DNA of 64,000 nt. Origin: Gemmatimonadota bacterium (GTDB lineage: Bacteria; Gemmatimonadota; Gemmatimonadetes; Gemmatimonadales; Gemmatimonadaceae). The first letter of the stretch is position 1. Each line of letters starts with the position of its first letter. The stretch is from NCBI GenBank assembly GCA_027307165.1, contig DAHUXM010000034.1, positions 62,001 to 126,000 on the forward strand. Direction: 5' to 3'. Positions 55,082-63,111 of the stretch are shown piece after piece. Both the position numbers and the translations under genes were made by a program. The notes under the pieces were generated by a model. The model was not told where the DNA came from and made no database searches. It worked only from the letters and a program-made list of their open reading frames with translations.

Positions 55082-55297
55082 GTGACAGAGCCTACCCAAT
55101 GCGCCTACTGCTTTGGAGATATCGACGCGAGGGCAAAACGCTGCCCCCACTGTACCGAGTGGATCGGGGAAGGGAATGACCCGAATGGAATCGGGGTCCA
55201 GAGGGTCAAATTCCAGTGGTTTCTCTTTCTATTGCCGCTCTTGTACGCGGTGACCTACGGGCTGGCGTGGGGAATCCTCTACGCGGTCCTGCATTGA
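55082..55297 (+). CDS. Zinc-ribbon plus membrane-helix small protein
   Basis: A 71-residue protein from GTG 55082. A four-Cys zinc ribbon (CAYCFGDIDARAKRCPHC) is followed by one membrane segment (FQWFLFLLPLLYAVTYGLAW). This layout is common in small proteins of unknown function in bacteria and prophages. Last gene of the plus-strand lysogeny block. Confidence 0.65.
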   Translation: MTEPTQCAYCFGDIDARAKRCPHCTEWIGEGNDPNGIGVQRVKFQWFLFLLPLLYAVTYGLAWGILYAVLH

Positions 55298-55313
55298 TTT
55301 GTGGAACGTGGAA

Positions 55314-55424
55314 TTAGTATCGGTTTGGGGTTACTTCGGGGAGCGGTGCGGCCGGGTCGTGATCCAATAACGGCCCGACCGAATACCGCATGATCTCGAT
55401 GCGTGCGCGACGGGCCTTACTCAT
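55314..55424 (-). CDS. 36-residue protein at the end of the late operon
   Basis: ATG 55424 overlaps the upstream stop as ATGA. Begins MSKARRARIEIMRYSVGPLL and ends PEVTPNRY. Translational coupling supports it; nothing else is known. Confidence 0.5.
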   Translation of the reverse strand: MSKARRARIEIMRYSVGPLLDHDPAAPLPEVTPNRY

Positions 55425-55747
55425 CCGGCTGGCGCGGACGCACTGAATACGCACGCGTCGTGCGACAGTACCTTGGCGCCTTGCAGCACGCAGAGGTAAC
55501 CACTCGCACCTTCCCGCTGAGTGATGTTGGCGAGTGAGGCCGCAGCGGCGAACACCGCCGTGTAAGTCCCCGGTGTCGCGGTCTCGGCTGCCGATTGCGC
55601 CGTCATGCTGCCGATCACGGCACCTGAGGTTGCGTCCGAGATCGTGCACGTTACCGCCTGACCCGTATACGGCGTGCCGTCAGGCTGCGTGAGTTTGAAT
55701 GTGTACGTGAAATCCGCGTCGGTTGGGAATATGAATCGTGCTGGCAT
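55421..55747 (-). CDS. Small beta-rich phage structural protein
   Basis: A 108-residue protein from ATG 55747. Ig-like beta pattern (ADFTYTFKLTQPDGTPYTGQ, VTCTISDATSGAVIGS) like phage baseplate or tail-fibre accessory domains. 14 bp after the fibre gene. Not further assigned. Confidence 0.65.
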   Translation of the reverse strand: MPARFIFPTDADFTYTFKLTQPDGTPYTGQAVTCTISDATSGAVIGSMTAQSAAETATPGTYTAVFAAAASLANITQREGASGYLCVLQGAKVLSHDACVFSASAPAG

Positions 55748-55760
55748 TTTGAAAGCCTCT

Positions 55761-57557
55761 CTATGATGGAAATGCGCTGACTCGTGTAACGCGAACCGAT
55801 GGAATCGCTTGCACGCGGGTGACGCGAACAGTGGGGCCAGCGTAGACGCGGGTGACGCGAACGGGAGTCGGCGCACCTGGCTGCGTCTGTCCAGCCGCAC
55901 CGGCGGCAGACTCTACCTCTCCAGCTGATCCCGTTGCCGCGATCGACTCACCAGCACTGCCGGCCGCTGACTCCTGTTCGGCGCCCGACCCGCTGGCTGC
56001 GATCTGTTCGCCGGCGTTGCCAGATGCGCCTGCGGCCGACGCACCGCTACCGGTCGCTGCGATCCGCTCGCCCGCAGATCCTTGCGCGGACTCTGACTGT
56101 CCAGCTGCGCCAGTCGCGGGGATCTGTTCACCCGCAGATCCTTGCGCGCCTTCTTCCTGCCCCGCAGATCCGACGATCGACGCGCCGCCGGATGATCCGG
56201 CGGTGCCCTGCGCACCTTCTTCCTGGCCCGCGCTTCCCGTCGCCGCGATGCTCTCGCCGGCGTTGCCGGCAGCTCCTTCAGCTTCGCCCGCGCTTCCCGT
56301 CGCGGCTATCGCCTCACCAGCTGCACCGCTCGCGCCCGCCTGCTCGCCAGCTGATCCGGTCGCTGCTACTTGCTCGCCGGCATTACCGGACGCACCCTCT
56401 TGCTCGCCAGCTGAGCCGGTCGCCGCAACCTTCTCGCCAGCAGTGCCGGCAGCACCGGCAGCGGAACCGGCCGATCCGGTAACTGCGATCGACTCGCCCG
56501 CCGACCCGGATGCACCCTCTTGCTGGCCGGCGGTGCCTGTTGCAGCGACGCCGCTCGCCGCGGCCGCGATGAATGCACCAATATCCCATGGCGTCGTGCG
56601 CGCCGTGCCGGTGATGTCTGTGCTGTAAGGATCTGTCGCGTCTGCGCTCAGATCTTCACCGTACGCCTTGGCGCCAGTGTCCCCAGATGCAAGCTGGTAC
56701 TTCTTTGTCGCGGCGTCAACGAAGGTAAACGTCTGTGATACACGATCGTGCGCGCCGCCGAACGCGACTGACCTGTCGCTTGCGTTGTAGTCGCTCGTGC
56801 CGTGCGTACCGTTCGCGGCCCAGTTGTAGACGAGCGTATTCCGAACTTTGATGCGTGTGTAGCCATCCACGACCGGCGCGCACGTCGAGTCCGCCGCTGA
56901 CCCAGGGCCGATCAAAGTGCAGTTGTCGACCAGGACGTTGCCATTGACTGACGTAATCGCGCAGACGCCCTTGTTCGTGTTCGTGAAGACGTCGTAGAAC
57001 AGACAATTGCGGACGATCGACGGATCTCCGGTCTGGTCGGTGCCGCCATGGAAAATCGTCGACGTATTTCCAAACGATCTCGCCATCACCTTGAATCGAG
57101 CGATGCAGGAATCGACTACGACACCCTGCGCGCCCATCAACCCGGTACCCCATACCGATAGGGTGTTGTCATCCGCGCCGTTCACGACCTGCAGCCTGAC
57201 GAAACGCGTGTACGCCGGGTAGTTCGTGAAGGTGGTGATCGAGTTGTTTTCTACGCGATACTTGGACGTGTCGTAGATGCCGGTGAGTGCGGAGTCGTCC
57301 TTGATCGTTAGATAGTACGTCGAGCTCGACGTGAAGCTCGGAAACGATATGTTGGTCGTGTCCGCCGCGCCGCCACTCGCGGCGCAGTGGATAACCGGGT
57401 TGACGGCCGAGGTTACGAAATTGGGATATGCTGTGTTGAGCGCGGCGAGCGCAGCGTTGAGGTTGGCGAACGCTCGGTGGATCCCGGTCGTCGCCGCGGT
57501 TGTCCCATCGCCGCCGCTACTCGATGCCGTGTCTACGTAGTAGTCGACGACGGCCAT
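55761..57557 (-). CDS. Tail-fibre-like protein with beta-helix and long Gly/Ala/Ser repeat region
   Basis: A 598-residue protein. Residues 1-330 look like a parallel beta-helix with N/G turns (VVDSCIARFKVMARS, NCLFYDVFTNTNKG, VDNCTLIGPGSAAD), as in tailspikes. About 340-555 consist of about 13 Gly/Ala-rich repeats of some 16 residues, consensus SAGExEGAxGxAGExIAATG. The end has three copies of a 12-14-residue unit with VRVTRV. The repeats may form a trimeric stalk, like collagen-like phage proteins, though Gly-X-Y phase is not kept. Confidence 0.75.
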   Translation of the reverse strand: MAVVDYYVDTASSSGGDGTTAATTGIHRAFANLNAALAALNTAYPNFVTSAVNPVIHCAASGGAADTTNISFPSFTSSSTYYLTIKDDSALTGIYDTSKYRVENNSITTFTNYPAYTRFVRLQVVNGADDNTLSVWGTGLMGAQGVVVDSCIARFKVMARSFGNTSTIFHGGTDQTGDPSIVRNCLFYDVFTNTNKGVCAITSVNGNVLVDNCTLIGPGSAADSTCAPVVDGYTRIKVRNTLVYNWAANGTHGTSDYNASDRSVAFGGAHDRVSQTFTFVDAATKKYQLASGDTGAKAYGEDLSADATDPYSTDITGTARTTPWDIGAFIAAAASGVAATGTAGQQEGASGSAGESIAVTGSAGSAAGAAGTAGEKVAATGSAGEQEGASGNAGEQVAATGSAGEQAGASGAAGEAIAATGSAGEAEGAAGNAGESIAATGSAGQEEGAQGTAGSSGGASIVGSAGQEEGAQGSAGEQIPATGAAGQSESAQGSAGERIAATGSGASAAGASGNAGEQIAASGSGAEQESAAGSAGESIAATGSAGEVESAAGAAGQTQPGAPTPVRVTRVYAGPTVRVTRVQAIPSVRVTRVSAFPS

Positions 57558-57558
57558 A

Positions 57559-57867
57559 CTATTGCCCCGCTACGCTACTGAAAGCAAGCTGGGCGCTTCC
57601 ATTGGCCGCGAGTCCGTCGAGTGCCGCCGCGGAGATCGCGTAGAGATGGGAAGTGCAACCCGATGCAGCGAGCGACGCGGCGAGCCAAGCAAGGCCAGCG
57701 GCGCCGCCTGCGTCGATCGACTCGACCGCGGAGCAGTCGATCACGACCGCCGTATGTCCTGCAGCGATCTCGTTGGTTGCGGACGCCAGAAGCGCGGACG
57801 CCTCCGTCGTGCCGATGCTACTCGGCGCAACGATGACGCCCGCGTTGGGCGGGAGCGGCGTGTCCAC
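57559..57867 (-). CDS. STAS-domain protein in the late operon
   Basis: A 102-residue protein from GTG 57867. The STAS fold of anti-sigma antagonists spans 15-100: GHTAVVIDCSAVESIDAGGA, then GLAWLAASLAASGCTSHLYA. The phospho-Ser site (D-S/T-S/A-G) reads D-A-G-G, so it cannot be switched by phosphorylation in the usual way. It may be a structural or host-directed regulator. A STAS gene among tail genes is unexpected. Confidence 0.65.
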   Translation of the reverse strand: MDTPLPPNAGVIVAPSSIGTTEASALLASATNEIAAGHTAVVIDCSAVESIDAGGAAGLAWLAASLAASGCTSHLYAISAAALDGLAANGSAQLAFSSVAGQ

Positions 57868-57885
57868 GGTTGGGCCGTTCGCTAC

Positions 57886-58479
57886 TTACAGTCCGGACGG
57901 AGCCGCTACGTCAGATAGTACGAACGCCGCGTCGGCGAGCGTGAGCACGACGCCTGACGTAATCGACGTGGTGACGAGATTGAGGTTCGCGCCCGACGTA
58001 CCTATCGATCCCATCCACAAGACCGTGGTGTGATTCGATTTGTAAAGAACGGCGTAACCCGCTGTACCCGTGTTGCCAGCGGTACAGGATAGCGCGCCGT
58101 TGCTCGTCATCGTACCAGATGACGGCGGGTGGAATGCAGTCGCGCCGAGCGTCCACGAGCAAAGGAGAGTGCCGGTTACAGTTGCGTTGCCGTTGGCCGG
58201 CTGCGCACCCGTGTACACGTCCAAAAACCCGCTCGCGGCGTCGGTGTTGATCGCGGAGAGTCGGTCATTCTGCGCGGTCGTGCTCCACTGGGAGTTGAGC
58301 GCGAAGTACGCGCGGCCGGTAGAGCTGGTGCGCGTTGATGGTGTCGCGCTGGCAACCGCATGCGCTACAGCAACATCGTGAAGTGAGATCGCGGCGACGC
58401 TGCCGGTGATCGGGATGGCGACGAGCAGCGCGAGCGCCAGCGCGAGATTACTGCGGAGAGATCGGAAGAGGGATCGCAT
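57886..58479 (-). CDS. Exported phage protein, unknown
   Basis: A 197-residue protein with a signal peptide or membrane anchor (LALALALLVAIPITGSVAAI) and a Thr/Ser/Gly-rich beta domain (SGTMTSNGALSCTAGNTGTA). Might be decoration or tail-associated. Not recognised. Confidence 0.62.
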   Translation of the reverse strand: MRSLFRSLRSNLALALALLVAIPITGSVAAISLHDVAVAHAVASATPSTRTSSTGRAYFALNSQWSTTAQNDRLSAINTDAASGFLDVYTGAQPANGNATVTGTLLCSWTLGATAFHPPSSGTMTSNGALSCTAGNTGTAGYAVLYKSNHTTVLWMGSIGTSGANLNLVTTSITSGVVLTLADAAFVLSDVAAPSGL

Positions 58480-58560
58480 TGCGGTTTACCTGGTTGGATG
58501 GGAGTTGAGCTGCGATACTGCGGTGATCCGCGCGAAAGCCGCGGGAGGTGAGCAGGGTAA

Positions 58561-59283
58561 TTACGACGAGTCCGGCGCGCTCCGCGTGAGCGTCATGTTG
58601 AGGGCGGAGTCCGCGGTCGTGATTGCCGGATTGACCGAAAGTTGCGTACGCGACATTGCACCCTTGACCGGCACGTACGACCACCACCCGATGATTGGCA
58701 CGGGGGTCGGGTCTTTAACGCCCGGCACCCGCGCTTGACCCATCACCGTGTAGAGCATTCCGCCCAAGAGTTTCCATCGGATACGTGCGGAGTCAGGCAA
58801 CGTCCAGTGCGTGGAGTCGCGTCGCGCGACCATCGAGTCCAACGGACCGAACGCGCTTGCGGAGGTGTCGGCTGGCGAGAGGAAGACCTTGTCGAACGGA
58901 TTCGTCGTCGTGTCGCGCACCGGCCCGTTGCTGCACGGGCACGGTCCGGCCGCCACCCATTGCACATACGTCTGCATCGCGTACGCGATCGGCTTGGCAC
59001 CGCAGATAATCAGCGGCGTGATGTCCGCACGTGGTACAACCCCCGACGTCGTTGCGTCCGCAAATCGGATGACGACCGCACCAGGCGTTGAGGCTGGGCA
59101 GCCTGTGGCACTCGCAACGTGTGTCGTGTCCACGGGAGGAGTCGTACTGCCGCCGCCGGTGCCCGATTGCTTGACCGTCACTGCGACGACGGTCGCAATG
59201 ACCGCCGCGAGCGCCGCGAGTTTCCCGGCGAGCTTCCGGTTGCCCGGGCGATTTGGGTCGCCCGGGCTGTACGGCGCCGTCAT
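58561..59283 (-). CDS. Membrane-anchored phage protein, unknown
   Basis: A 240-residue protein with an N-terminal helix (LAALAAVIATVVAVTV) then a long Thr/Ser/Pro-rich outer domain with Cys residues (ATGCPASTPG, CGAKPIAYAMQT, GPCPCSNGPV). Overlaps the upstream gene start by 4 bp. Not recognised; perhaps a host-entry or exclusion factor. An 81-bp gap separates it from the next gene and shows no signal. Confidence 0.6.
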   Translation of the reverse strand: MTAPYSPGDPNRPGNRKLAGKLAALAAVIATVVAVTVKQSGTGGGSTTPPVDTTHVASATGCPASTPGAVVIRFADATTSGVVPRADITPLIICGAKPIAYAMQTYVQWVAAGPCPCSNGPVRDTTTNPFDKVFLSPADTSASAFGPLDSMVARRDSTHWTLPDSARIRWKLLGGMLYTVMGQARVPGVKDPTPVPIIGWWSYVPVKGAMSRTQLSVNPAITTADSALNMTLTRSAPDSS

Positions 59284-59660
59284 GCAGCTGGTGTTGCGGC
59301 CGGAGTAGCAGCTGCGTTGATCGCAGCGACAGTGGCGTCGATCTGGTTCTCTGCGGCCGCTACGGTCGCCGAGTCGGGCAGCGCGTCAAGCTGTGCCTGT
59401 AGTGCCGCAGCGGCGTCTTCAGCGGTCTTCTGCGCGGCTTCCGCCGTCTGTTGCGCAGCGAGCGCCGAGGCTGCCTGCGCCTGCGCGGTCGCTGTTGCGG
59501 CGTTCGCTGCGGAGAGTTCGGATTGCAGCGTGGCAATCTTGCCGGTTGCCGTTGAGAGCGCGGCGGTTGCGTCTGCGAGCTTCGTGTTGTCTGGCATTGA
59601 TGGGATTACCTGTAGGTGGATGGCGCGCAGGATTGCGTCGCGGATGGTGGAGAGACTCAT
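59280..59660 (-). CDS. Ala-rich coiled-coil phage protein
   Basis: A 126-residue protein. Residues 25-100 are an Ala/Gln heptad coil (KIATLQSELSAANAATATAQ). It ends in Ala/Pro repeats (AATPAATPAA). Possible scaffold or spanin-like helper. Overlaps neighbours by 4 bases. Confidence 0.62.
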   Translation of the reverse strand: MSLSTIRDAILRAIHLQVIPSMPDNTKLADATAALSTATGKIATLQSELSAANAATATAQAQAASALAAQQTAEAAQKTAEDAAAALQAQLDALPDSATVAAAENQIDATVAAINAAATPAATPAA

Positions 59661-60058
59661 GCGGCATTGCTCCTTCGTTTCCTGCGGGAGGTGATCGCGT
59701 GTCCGTAGACGTCATTGCCGTAGTAGGCAGGCAGCGTGTCGGACGCGCGATCTGCGTCGAGATCCGACGCGGCGGATTGCGGGCGCGCGGTGATACCTCC
59801 CTCGTACTGCTCGCGCACAACGCCAATGTTACCGCTCCGGTGTCCGGCCCGCGCCTTGATCTTCCAGCGGCCAGAGCGCAACACCTTGCCGGTGACATTC
59901 CATCCGCTGAGCAGCTCGACGCACCGCACGATCCGGAGCTGTACGTCGCCCTTGTCGAGCCGTTTTAAGACCCGCACGTCCGCGAACCACTCCGTAGGCG
60001 AGTCCCACAGCGCGATCGTGGCACCAACAGGCGGGTACGGTGCGAAGTGGCGCGACAT
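59657..60058 (-). CDS. Hypothetical phage protein
   Basis: A 133-residue protein; N-terminal half beta-rich (VGATIALWDSPTEWFADVRV, VLRSGRWKIKARAGHRSG), the end basic (ITSRRKRRSNAA). Overlaps the spanin-like gene by one base. Not recognised. Confidence 0.6.
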   Translation of the reverse strand: MSRHFAPYPPVGATIALWDSPTEWFADVRVLKRLDKGDVQLRIVRCVELLSGWNVTGKVLRSGRWKIKARAGHRSGNIGVVREQYEGGITARPQSAASDLDADRASDTLPAYYGNDVYGHAITSRRKRRSNAA

Positions 60059-60705
60059 CAGTGCACCACTACGAGAATGACGACGCCAGCGAGCGCGGTA
60101 CCCACGCCCACGAGGAACGCAACGACGCCCGAGTGCTTGGGCTTGGCCTCATCGGCCGCAAGCTCTGCCTCAACGCTCGCGAGTTGCTTTCGGTATTCCG
60201 TCTGAACGGCCGAGTCTACCGCGACCTGTTGCGTGAGCCCGCGTATCAAGGCCGTGTCGGCCTCGTGCTGCCGATCCATCGCGATAACGAGTGAGTCGTT
60301 GACCAACCGCATTGCCGCAAGCTGACGCGTCAACACGTCGGGGATCGGGATTGCAACGACGCCAGTATCGGTCGAGACCTTCGCCGTGTCACCGTGCAGC
60401 ACTAATCGCGAATTGACGAGGCTCGCGGCCGTGCGCTTCTTGGCAACCACAACGGGCAGCGAGTCCGCGCGCGTGCGAAGCGAATCGTTCTGCGCTTTGA
60501 CTGTCGCGAGTTGCCGGAAGTCCCACGCCATCGCGGAATCCGCGCGACGCTCCGCGACCTTGGCCGCCGCCTGATCTTTCGCGGACTGCGCATTCTCGCC
60601 CGCGCGATAGATGCCGATTCCTGCGAGCACCGTGAGCGCGACCAACAGCACGGTGATGACGGCCTTCGGATGGTCGACGAGTGCGGAGAGAATGGCGGCC
60701 CTCAC
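60058..60705 (-). CDS. Rz/i-spanin-like membrane protein with coiled coil
   Basis: 215 residues from GTG 60705, which overlaps the upstream stop (GTGA). An N-terminal membrane helix (VITVLLVALTVLAGIGIY), a long helical periplasmic part (AAAKVAERRADSAMAWDFRQ ... QTEYRKQLASVEAELAADEA) and a second helix at the very end (VVAFLVGVGTALAGVVILVV). It resembles phage lysis spanins in layout, but the second C-terminal helix is unusual. It lies next to holin-like and endolysin genes. Confidence 0.62.
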   Translation of the reverse strand: MRAAILSALVDHPKAVITVLLVALTVLAGIGIYRAGENAQSAKDQAAAKVAERRADSAMAWDFRQLATVKAQNDSLRTRADSLPVVVAKKRTAASLVNSRLVLHGDTAKVSTDTGVVAIPIPDVLTRQLAAMRLVNDSLVIAMDRQHEADTALIRGLTQQVAVDSAVQTEYRKQLASVEAELAADEAKPKHSGVVAFLVGVGTALAGVVILVVVH

Positions 60706-60950
60706 GTGATGATCCACCCATCCGTTGAAACACCCGAGCACGTACCGCCGCCCGTATAGCCGCCGGGAAACATTCCCGTCCGTGTCGGCTGATACGGTGG
60801 ATCACCGATGTACGGTGTGAACGGAGGCCACGGCGCCGGGCTCGGCTGTGGCTGTGGATACGGCAACGGTTGAACGGAGATCGGCGGCGCGAAACAGTTG
60901 CACGTTCCGGCGACGTGATAGTACGACGCACATCGAGTGCAGTAGTTCAT
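60702..60950 (-). CDS. Pro/Tyr-rich small phage protein with Cys motif
   Basis: An 82-residue protein from ATG 60950 (overlaps upstream stop). It starts MNYCTRCASYYHVAGTCNCF, with four Cys (C-x2-C ... C-x-C) for zinc, and continues with Pro/Gln/Tyr repeats (PLPYPQPQPSPAPWPPF). Not recognised. Confidence 0.6.
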   Translation of the reverse strand: MNYCTRCASYYHVAGTCNCFAPPISVQPLPYPQPQPSPAPWPPFTPYIGDPPYQPTRTGMFPGGYTGGGTCSGVSTDGWIIT

Positions 60951-61225
60951 TGCGTTGGCCTCTTGCGGAAGAAGGAGCGGACGAAGAACGCCGCATCCGA
61001 GATCGGTCCTTTGATCCACGCGGGAGGATGCGACAGCCACGCCCAGATACCACCGACCACGGTCAGGATTGGTGGGAGTATCTGCGCTAGTTCGTCCTTG
61101 TGCGAAGCCAAGGGCCCGAGCCACACGAGCGACGGCTTCATCACGCCGAGCAACCCGATGGCGGCGATGATCGCGGCGACGGTCGAGCTGGTGCCGTTGG
61201 TGCTGTTTCCGTTTGCGTCAGTCAC
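60947..61225 (-). CDS. Holin-like phage membrane protein
   Basis: 92 residues from GTG 61225, overlapping the endolysin stop; ATG 61249 is an alternative. Two hydrophobic segments (STVAAIIAAIGLLGV and ILPPILTVVGGIWAWLSHPP) and a basic C-terminus (FFVRSFFRKRPTQ), typical for class II holins. Gene order endolysin, then holin, supports it. It would form the membrane lesion that releases the endolysin. Confidence 0.68.
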   Translation of the reverse strand: MTDANGNSTNGTSSTVAAIIAAIGLLGVMKPSLVWLGPLASHKDELAQILPPILTVVGGIWAWLSHPPAWIKGPISDAAFFVRSFFRKRPTQ

Positions 61226-61764
61226 TTTGCCATCCCGGTTGCCTGCCATACCGCGGGGAGTCCACCCGACGCGTAGGCTTCGCGCGACAGGTGGCTCGGT
61301 GAAACGCGCACACCTGCCGGTTGCACGTGATCCATATCCTCGCGCTCCCAGTGGAGACCCGTCGTGCATCCGTTGTCCGTCGCGGCGTCGAACAGGATCG
61401 TCCACACGCCCGCACGCACGTCCCACGTGAAGTCACCCAAGCTGCCGTCCGCGAGGATGGGCCGCGGGACGCAATCGGCAGCGAGCCCAAAGAAATGCCA
61501 GCCGTATTCTGCCGATTGTGCGTTGGTCTTCCACGCGCCCTGATAGGTGCGACCCGAGCCGAACAGCCACTTCTGGCGCTCGTCTGATCTGAGTGCTTCG
61601 AACACTTCGAACCGGAATGCGTAGCCCTGGTCATGCAGCTTGGTATTCGCGTCGGCGAGCGTGCGATTCAGCCGCCAGAGGAATCCGGGTGCCAACTTCG
61701 AAACGTCCGCGTCGCGCGGGGGTTCCGGGGGCGCGGAAGGAAGTGTTGCTGCGGCCGTCGTCAT
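61222..61764 (-). CDS. Peptidase M15 (VanY-type) endolysin
   Basis: A 180-residue enzyme. Zinc-site motifs: GYAFRFEVFEALRSDERQKW, then WHFFGLAADCV (H-x2-G-x-A-x-D) and DMDHVQ with the second metal His. It cleaves D-Ala bonds or cross-links in peptidoglycan. No signal peptide or SAR helix, so it needs a holin, which the next gene likely supplies. Confidence 0.87.
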   Translation of the reverse strand: MTTAAATLPSAPPEPPRDADVSKLAPGFLWRLNRTLADANTKLHDQGYAFRFEVFEALRSDERQKWLFGSGRTYQGAWKTNAQSAEYGWHFFGLAADCVPRPILADGSLGDFTWDVRAGVWTILFDAATDNGCTTGLHWEREDMDHVQPAGVRVSPSHLSREAYASGGLPAVWQATGMAK

Positions 61765-62129
61765 CTGCAGCTCGCCGGCTTCCGGTCACACAGGACTTGC
61801 GTAAGTCTCAGGTTCACCGAATCCACGCTCGTCTGGAGATGATGTAGCTGATCCTGGTAGCCGTCGATTCGGAGCGCGTTGACGTTGATCCTTGCGTCGA
61901 ATCCCGCGTCCACTTTGATCTGGTCGATCTTGTCGACCTTGCTCGAGAGTGTAGATGTGGAAGTTGCCCACGATGCCGTAACCGAGATGAGGGCAGATCC
62001 AATCACGATCAGGAGGCCGACCAATGTGAGGATGGTCCGGTGACGGTGGCGATCTTCTTCGCGACGCTCTTCCATGCGCTGATCGATCTCGGCGCGCCAC
62101 GGCGTGGCATCCGACAAGAGATCGGTCAT
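61761..62129 (-). CDS. Single-helix membrane phage protein
   Basis: 122 residues from ATG 62129; a longer reading to GTG 62219 exists. One helix (ILTLVGLLIVIGSALISVTA) near residue 45, then a coil (SKVDKIDQIKVDAGFDARIN). N-terminal Arg/Glu-rich cytoplasmic part. Possibly a holin or antiholin. It overlaps the endolysin start by 4 bp. Confidence 0.62.
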   Translation of the reverse strand: MTDLLSDATPWRAEIDQRMEERREEDRHRHRTILTLVGLLIVIGSALISVTASWATSTSTLSSKVDKIDQIKVDAGFDARINVNALRIDGYQDQLHHLQTSVDSVNLRLTQVLCDRKPASCR

Positions 62130-62299
62130 TGGCCGAGCGCTCGGCAGAGATAAGACGAGGGTGTCCGCTTCGGCATATACTGTCTCTCCAGCATCTGTTC
62201 GATGCTTCGGGGGGATCACGAGTGAGATTCGTTATGGTCTTACGTCACCCGTGCATGATGCTGGAGAGTGCGCTCCGAACACAGATACAGGGTCCAGCT

Positions 62300-62584
62300 T
62301 TAGGTGTGAGATTTGCCCGTATTGCTGTCCTCTGCCGTCTCAGCCAGCAGCCGGGCCAGCACGTGAGGTGCGCAGGCGGCGTGCATCTCGATCCGGGAAA
62401 CCGGCATGTCCAGCATCCGGGCGACAAAGGGCGGGAGCTTGGATCGGTCCACTTCGCCGCCGCCGTTCACATGGCCGGCGACCAGGTACAGCACAATCGG
62501 TTCGTCGTGATCGTTGATCGACTTACCGGCGCAAGCGCAGTCGTCCGAGCCGCAGTCGCAGAAGTAGTGCATTCGTTGAGTCAT
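62300..62584 (-). CDS. Cys-rich small phage protein
   Basis: A 94-residue protein with Cys cluster HYFCDCGSDDCACAGKS near the start and a helix AACAPHVLARLLAETAED. Overlaps the upstream gene by 4 bp. Metal binding likely; function unknown. The 170 bp downstream to 62129 hold no supported gene. Confidence 0.6.
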   Translation of the reverse strand: MTQRMHYFCDCGSDDCACAGKSINDHDEPIVLYLVAGHVNGGGEVDRSKLPPFVARMLDMPVSRIEMHAACAPHVLARLLAETAEDSNTGKSHT

Positions 62585-63111
62585 GGCGTAACCCTTGTGG
62601 ATGCTGTCGCAGCAGCGGTTATAGCCGCCTGTTTGATCGCCTGCAATGACTGAGTAGCCGGGACCATTCCCGCCGACCGGGCAGTCGCCATATGGGCCAG
62701 TGCACGAGAGCGCGCCAGCACACGGTCACAGATCAAGCGCGCCACTTTGTCGTACTCGTCGGATAGCGTGACCTGACCCGTGGCGAGCGCTATGTCGCGG
62801 ATCGTGAGCTCGTGCGAGTCGGCTTCCGTGCCGGTCGCTACACCGTTGGCGTCTGTCTCGTGGCCCGCGATCGTGTACATCACGCCTTCGGTCAATGCGT
62901 GATCCCTCGGGTAGAGTCCCACGACCGCGTATGTAGTAGCGCCCCCGTCCTGTGGATCGCAGAGATACAGTCGCTCGTAGGGTTGGAGCGTGGCGGGGCG
63001 CTGTGCCCCTGTGATCTCAGTGTATGGTCCGGGCCATGTCTCGCCCGGCCCCGGATGCACGGTGAGCGGCGTCCATGTTTTGAGCGTTGGGATTTTTAGT
63101 GGACTTGTCAT
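62581..63111 (-). CDS. Hypothetical phage tail-region protein
   Basis: A 176-residue protein from ATG 63111, overlapping the Hint gene stop. Beta-rich N-terminal half (LQPYERLYLCDPQDGGATTY), helical C-terminal half (ICDRVLARSRALAHMATARS). Not recognised; co-expressed with the Hint protein. Confidence 0.6.
   Translation of the reverse strand: MTSPLKIPTLKTWTPLTVHPGPGETWPGPYTEITGAQRPATLQPYERLYLCDPQDGGATTYAVVGLYPRDHALTEGVMYTIAGHETDANGVATGTEADSHELTIRDIALATGQVTLSDEYDKVARLICDRVLARSRALAHMATARSAGMVPATQSLQAIKQAAITAAATASTRVTP

Noticed and set aside
55852-56628. Plus-strand Pro/Ala/Ser-rich frame opposite the tail fibre
   Set aside because: Mirror of the Gly/Ala repeats on the other strand; no promoter or ribosome-binding site.
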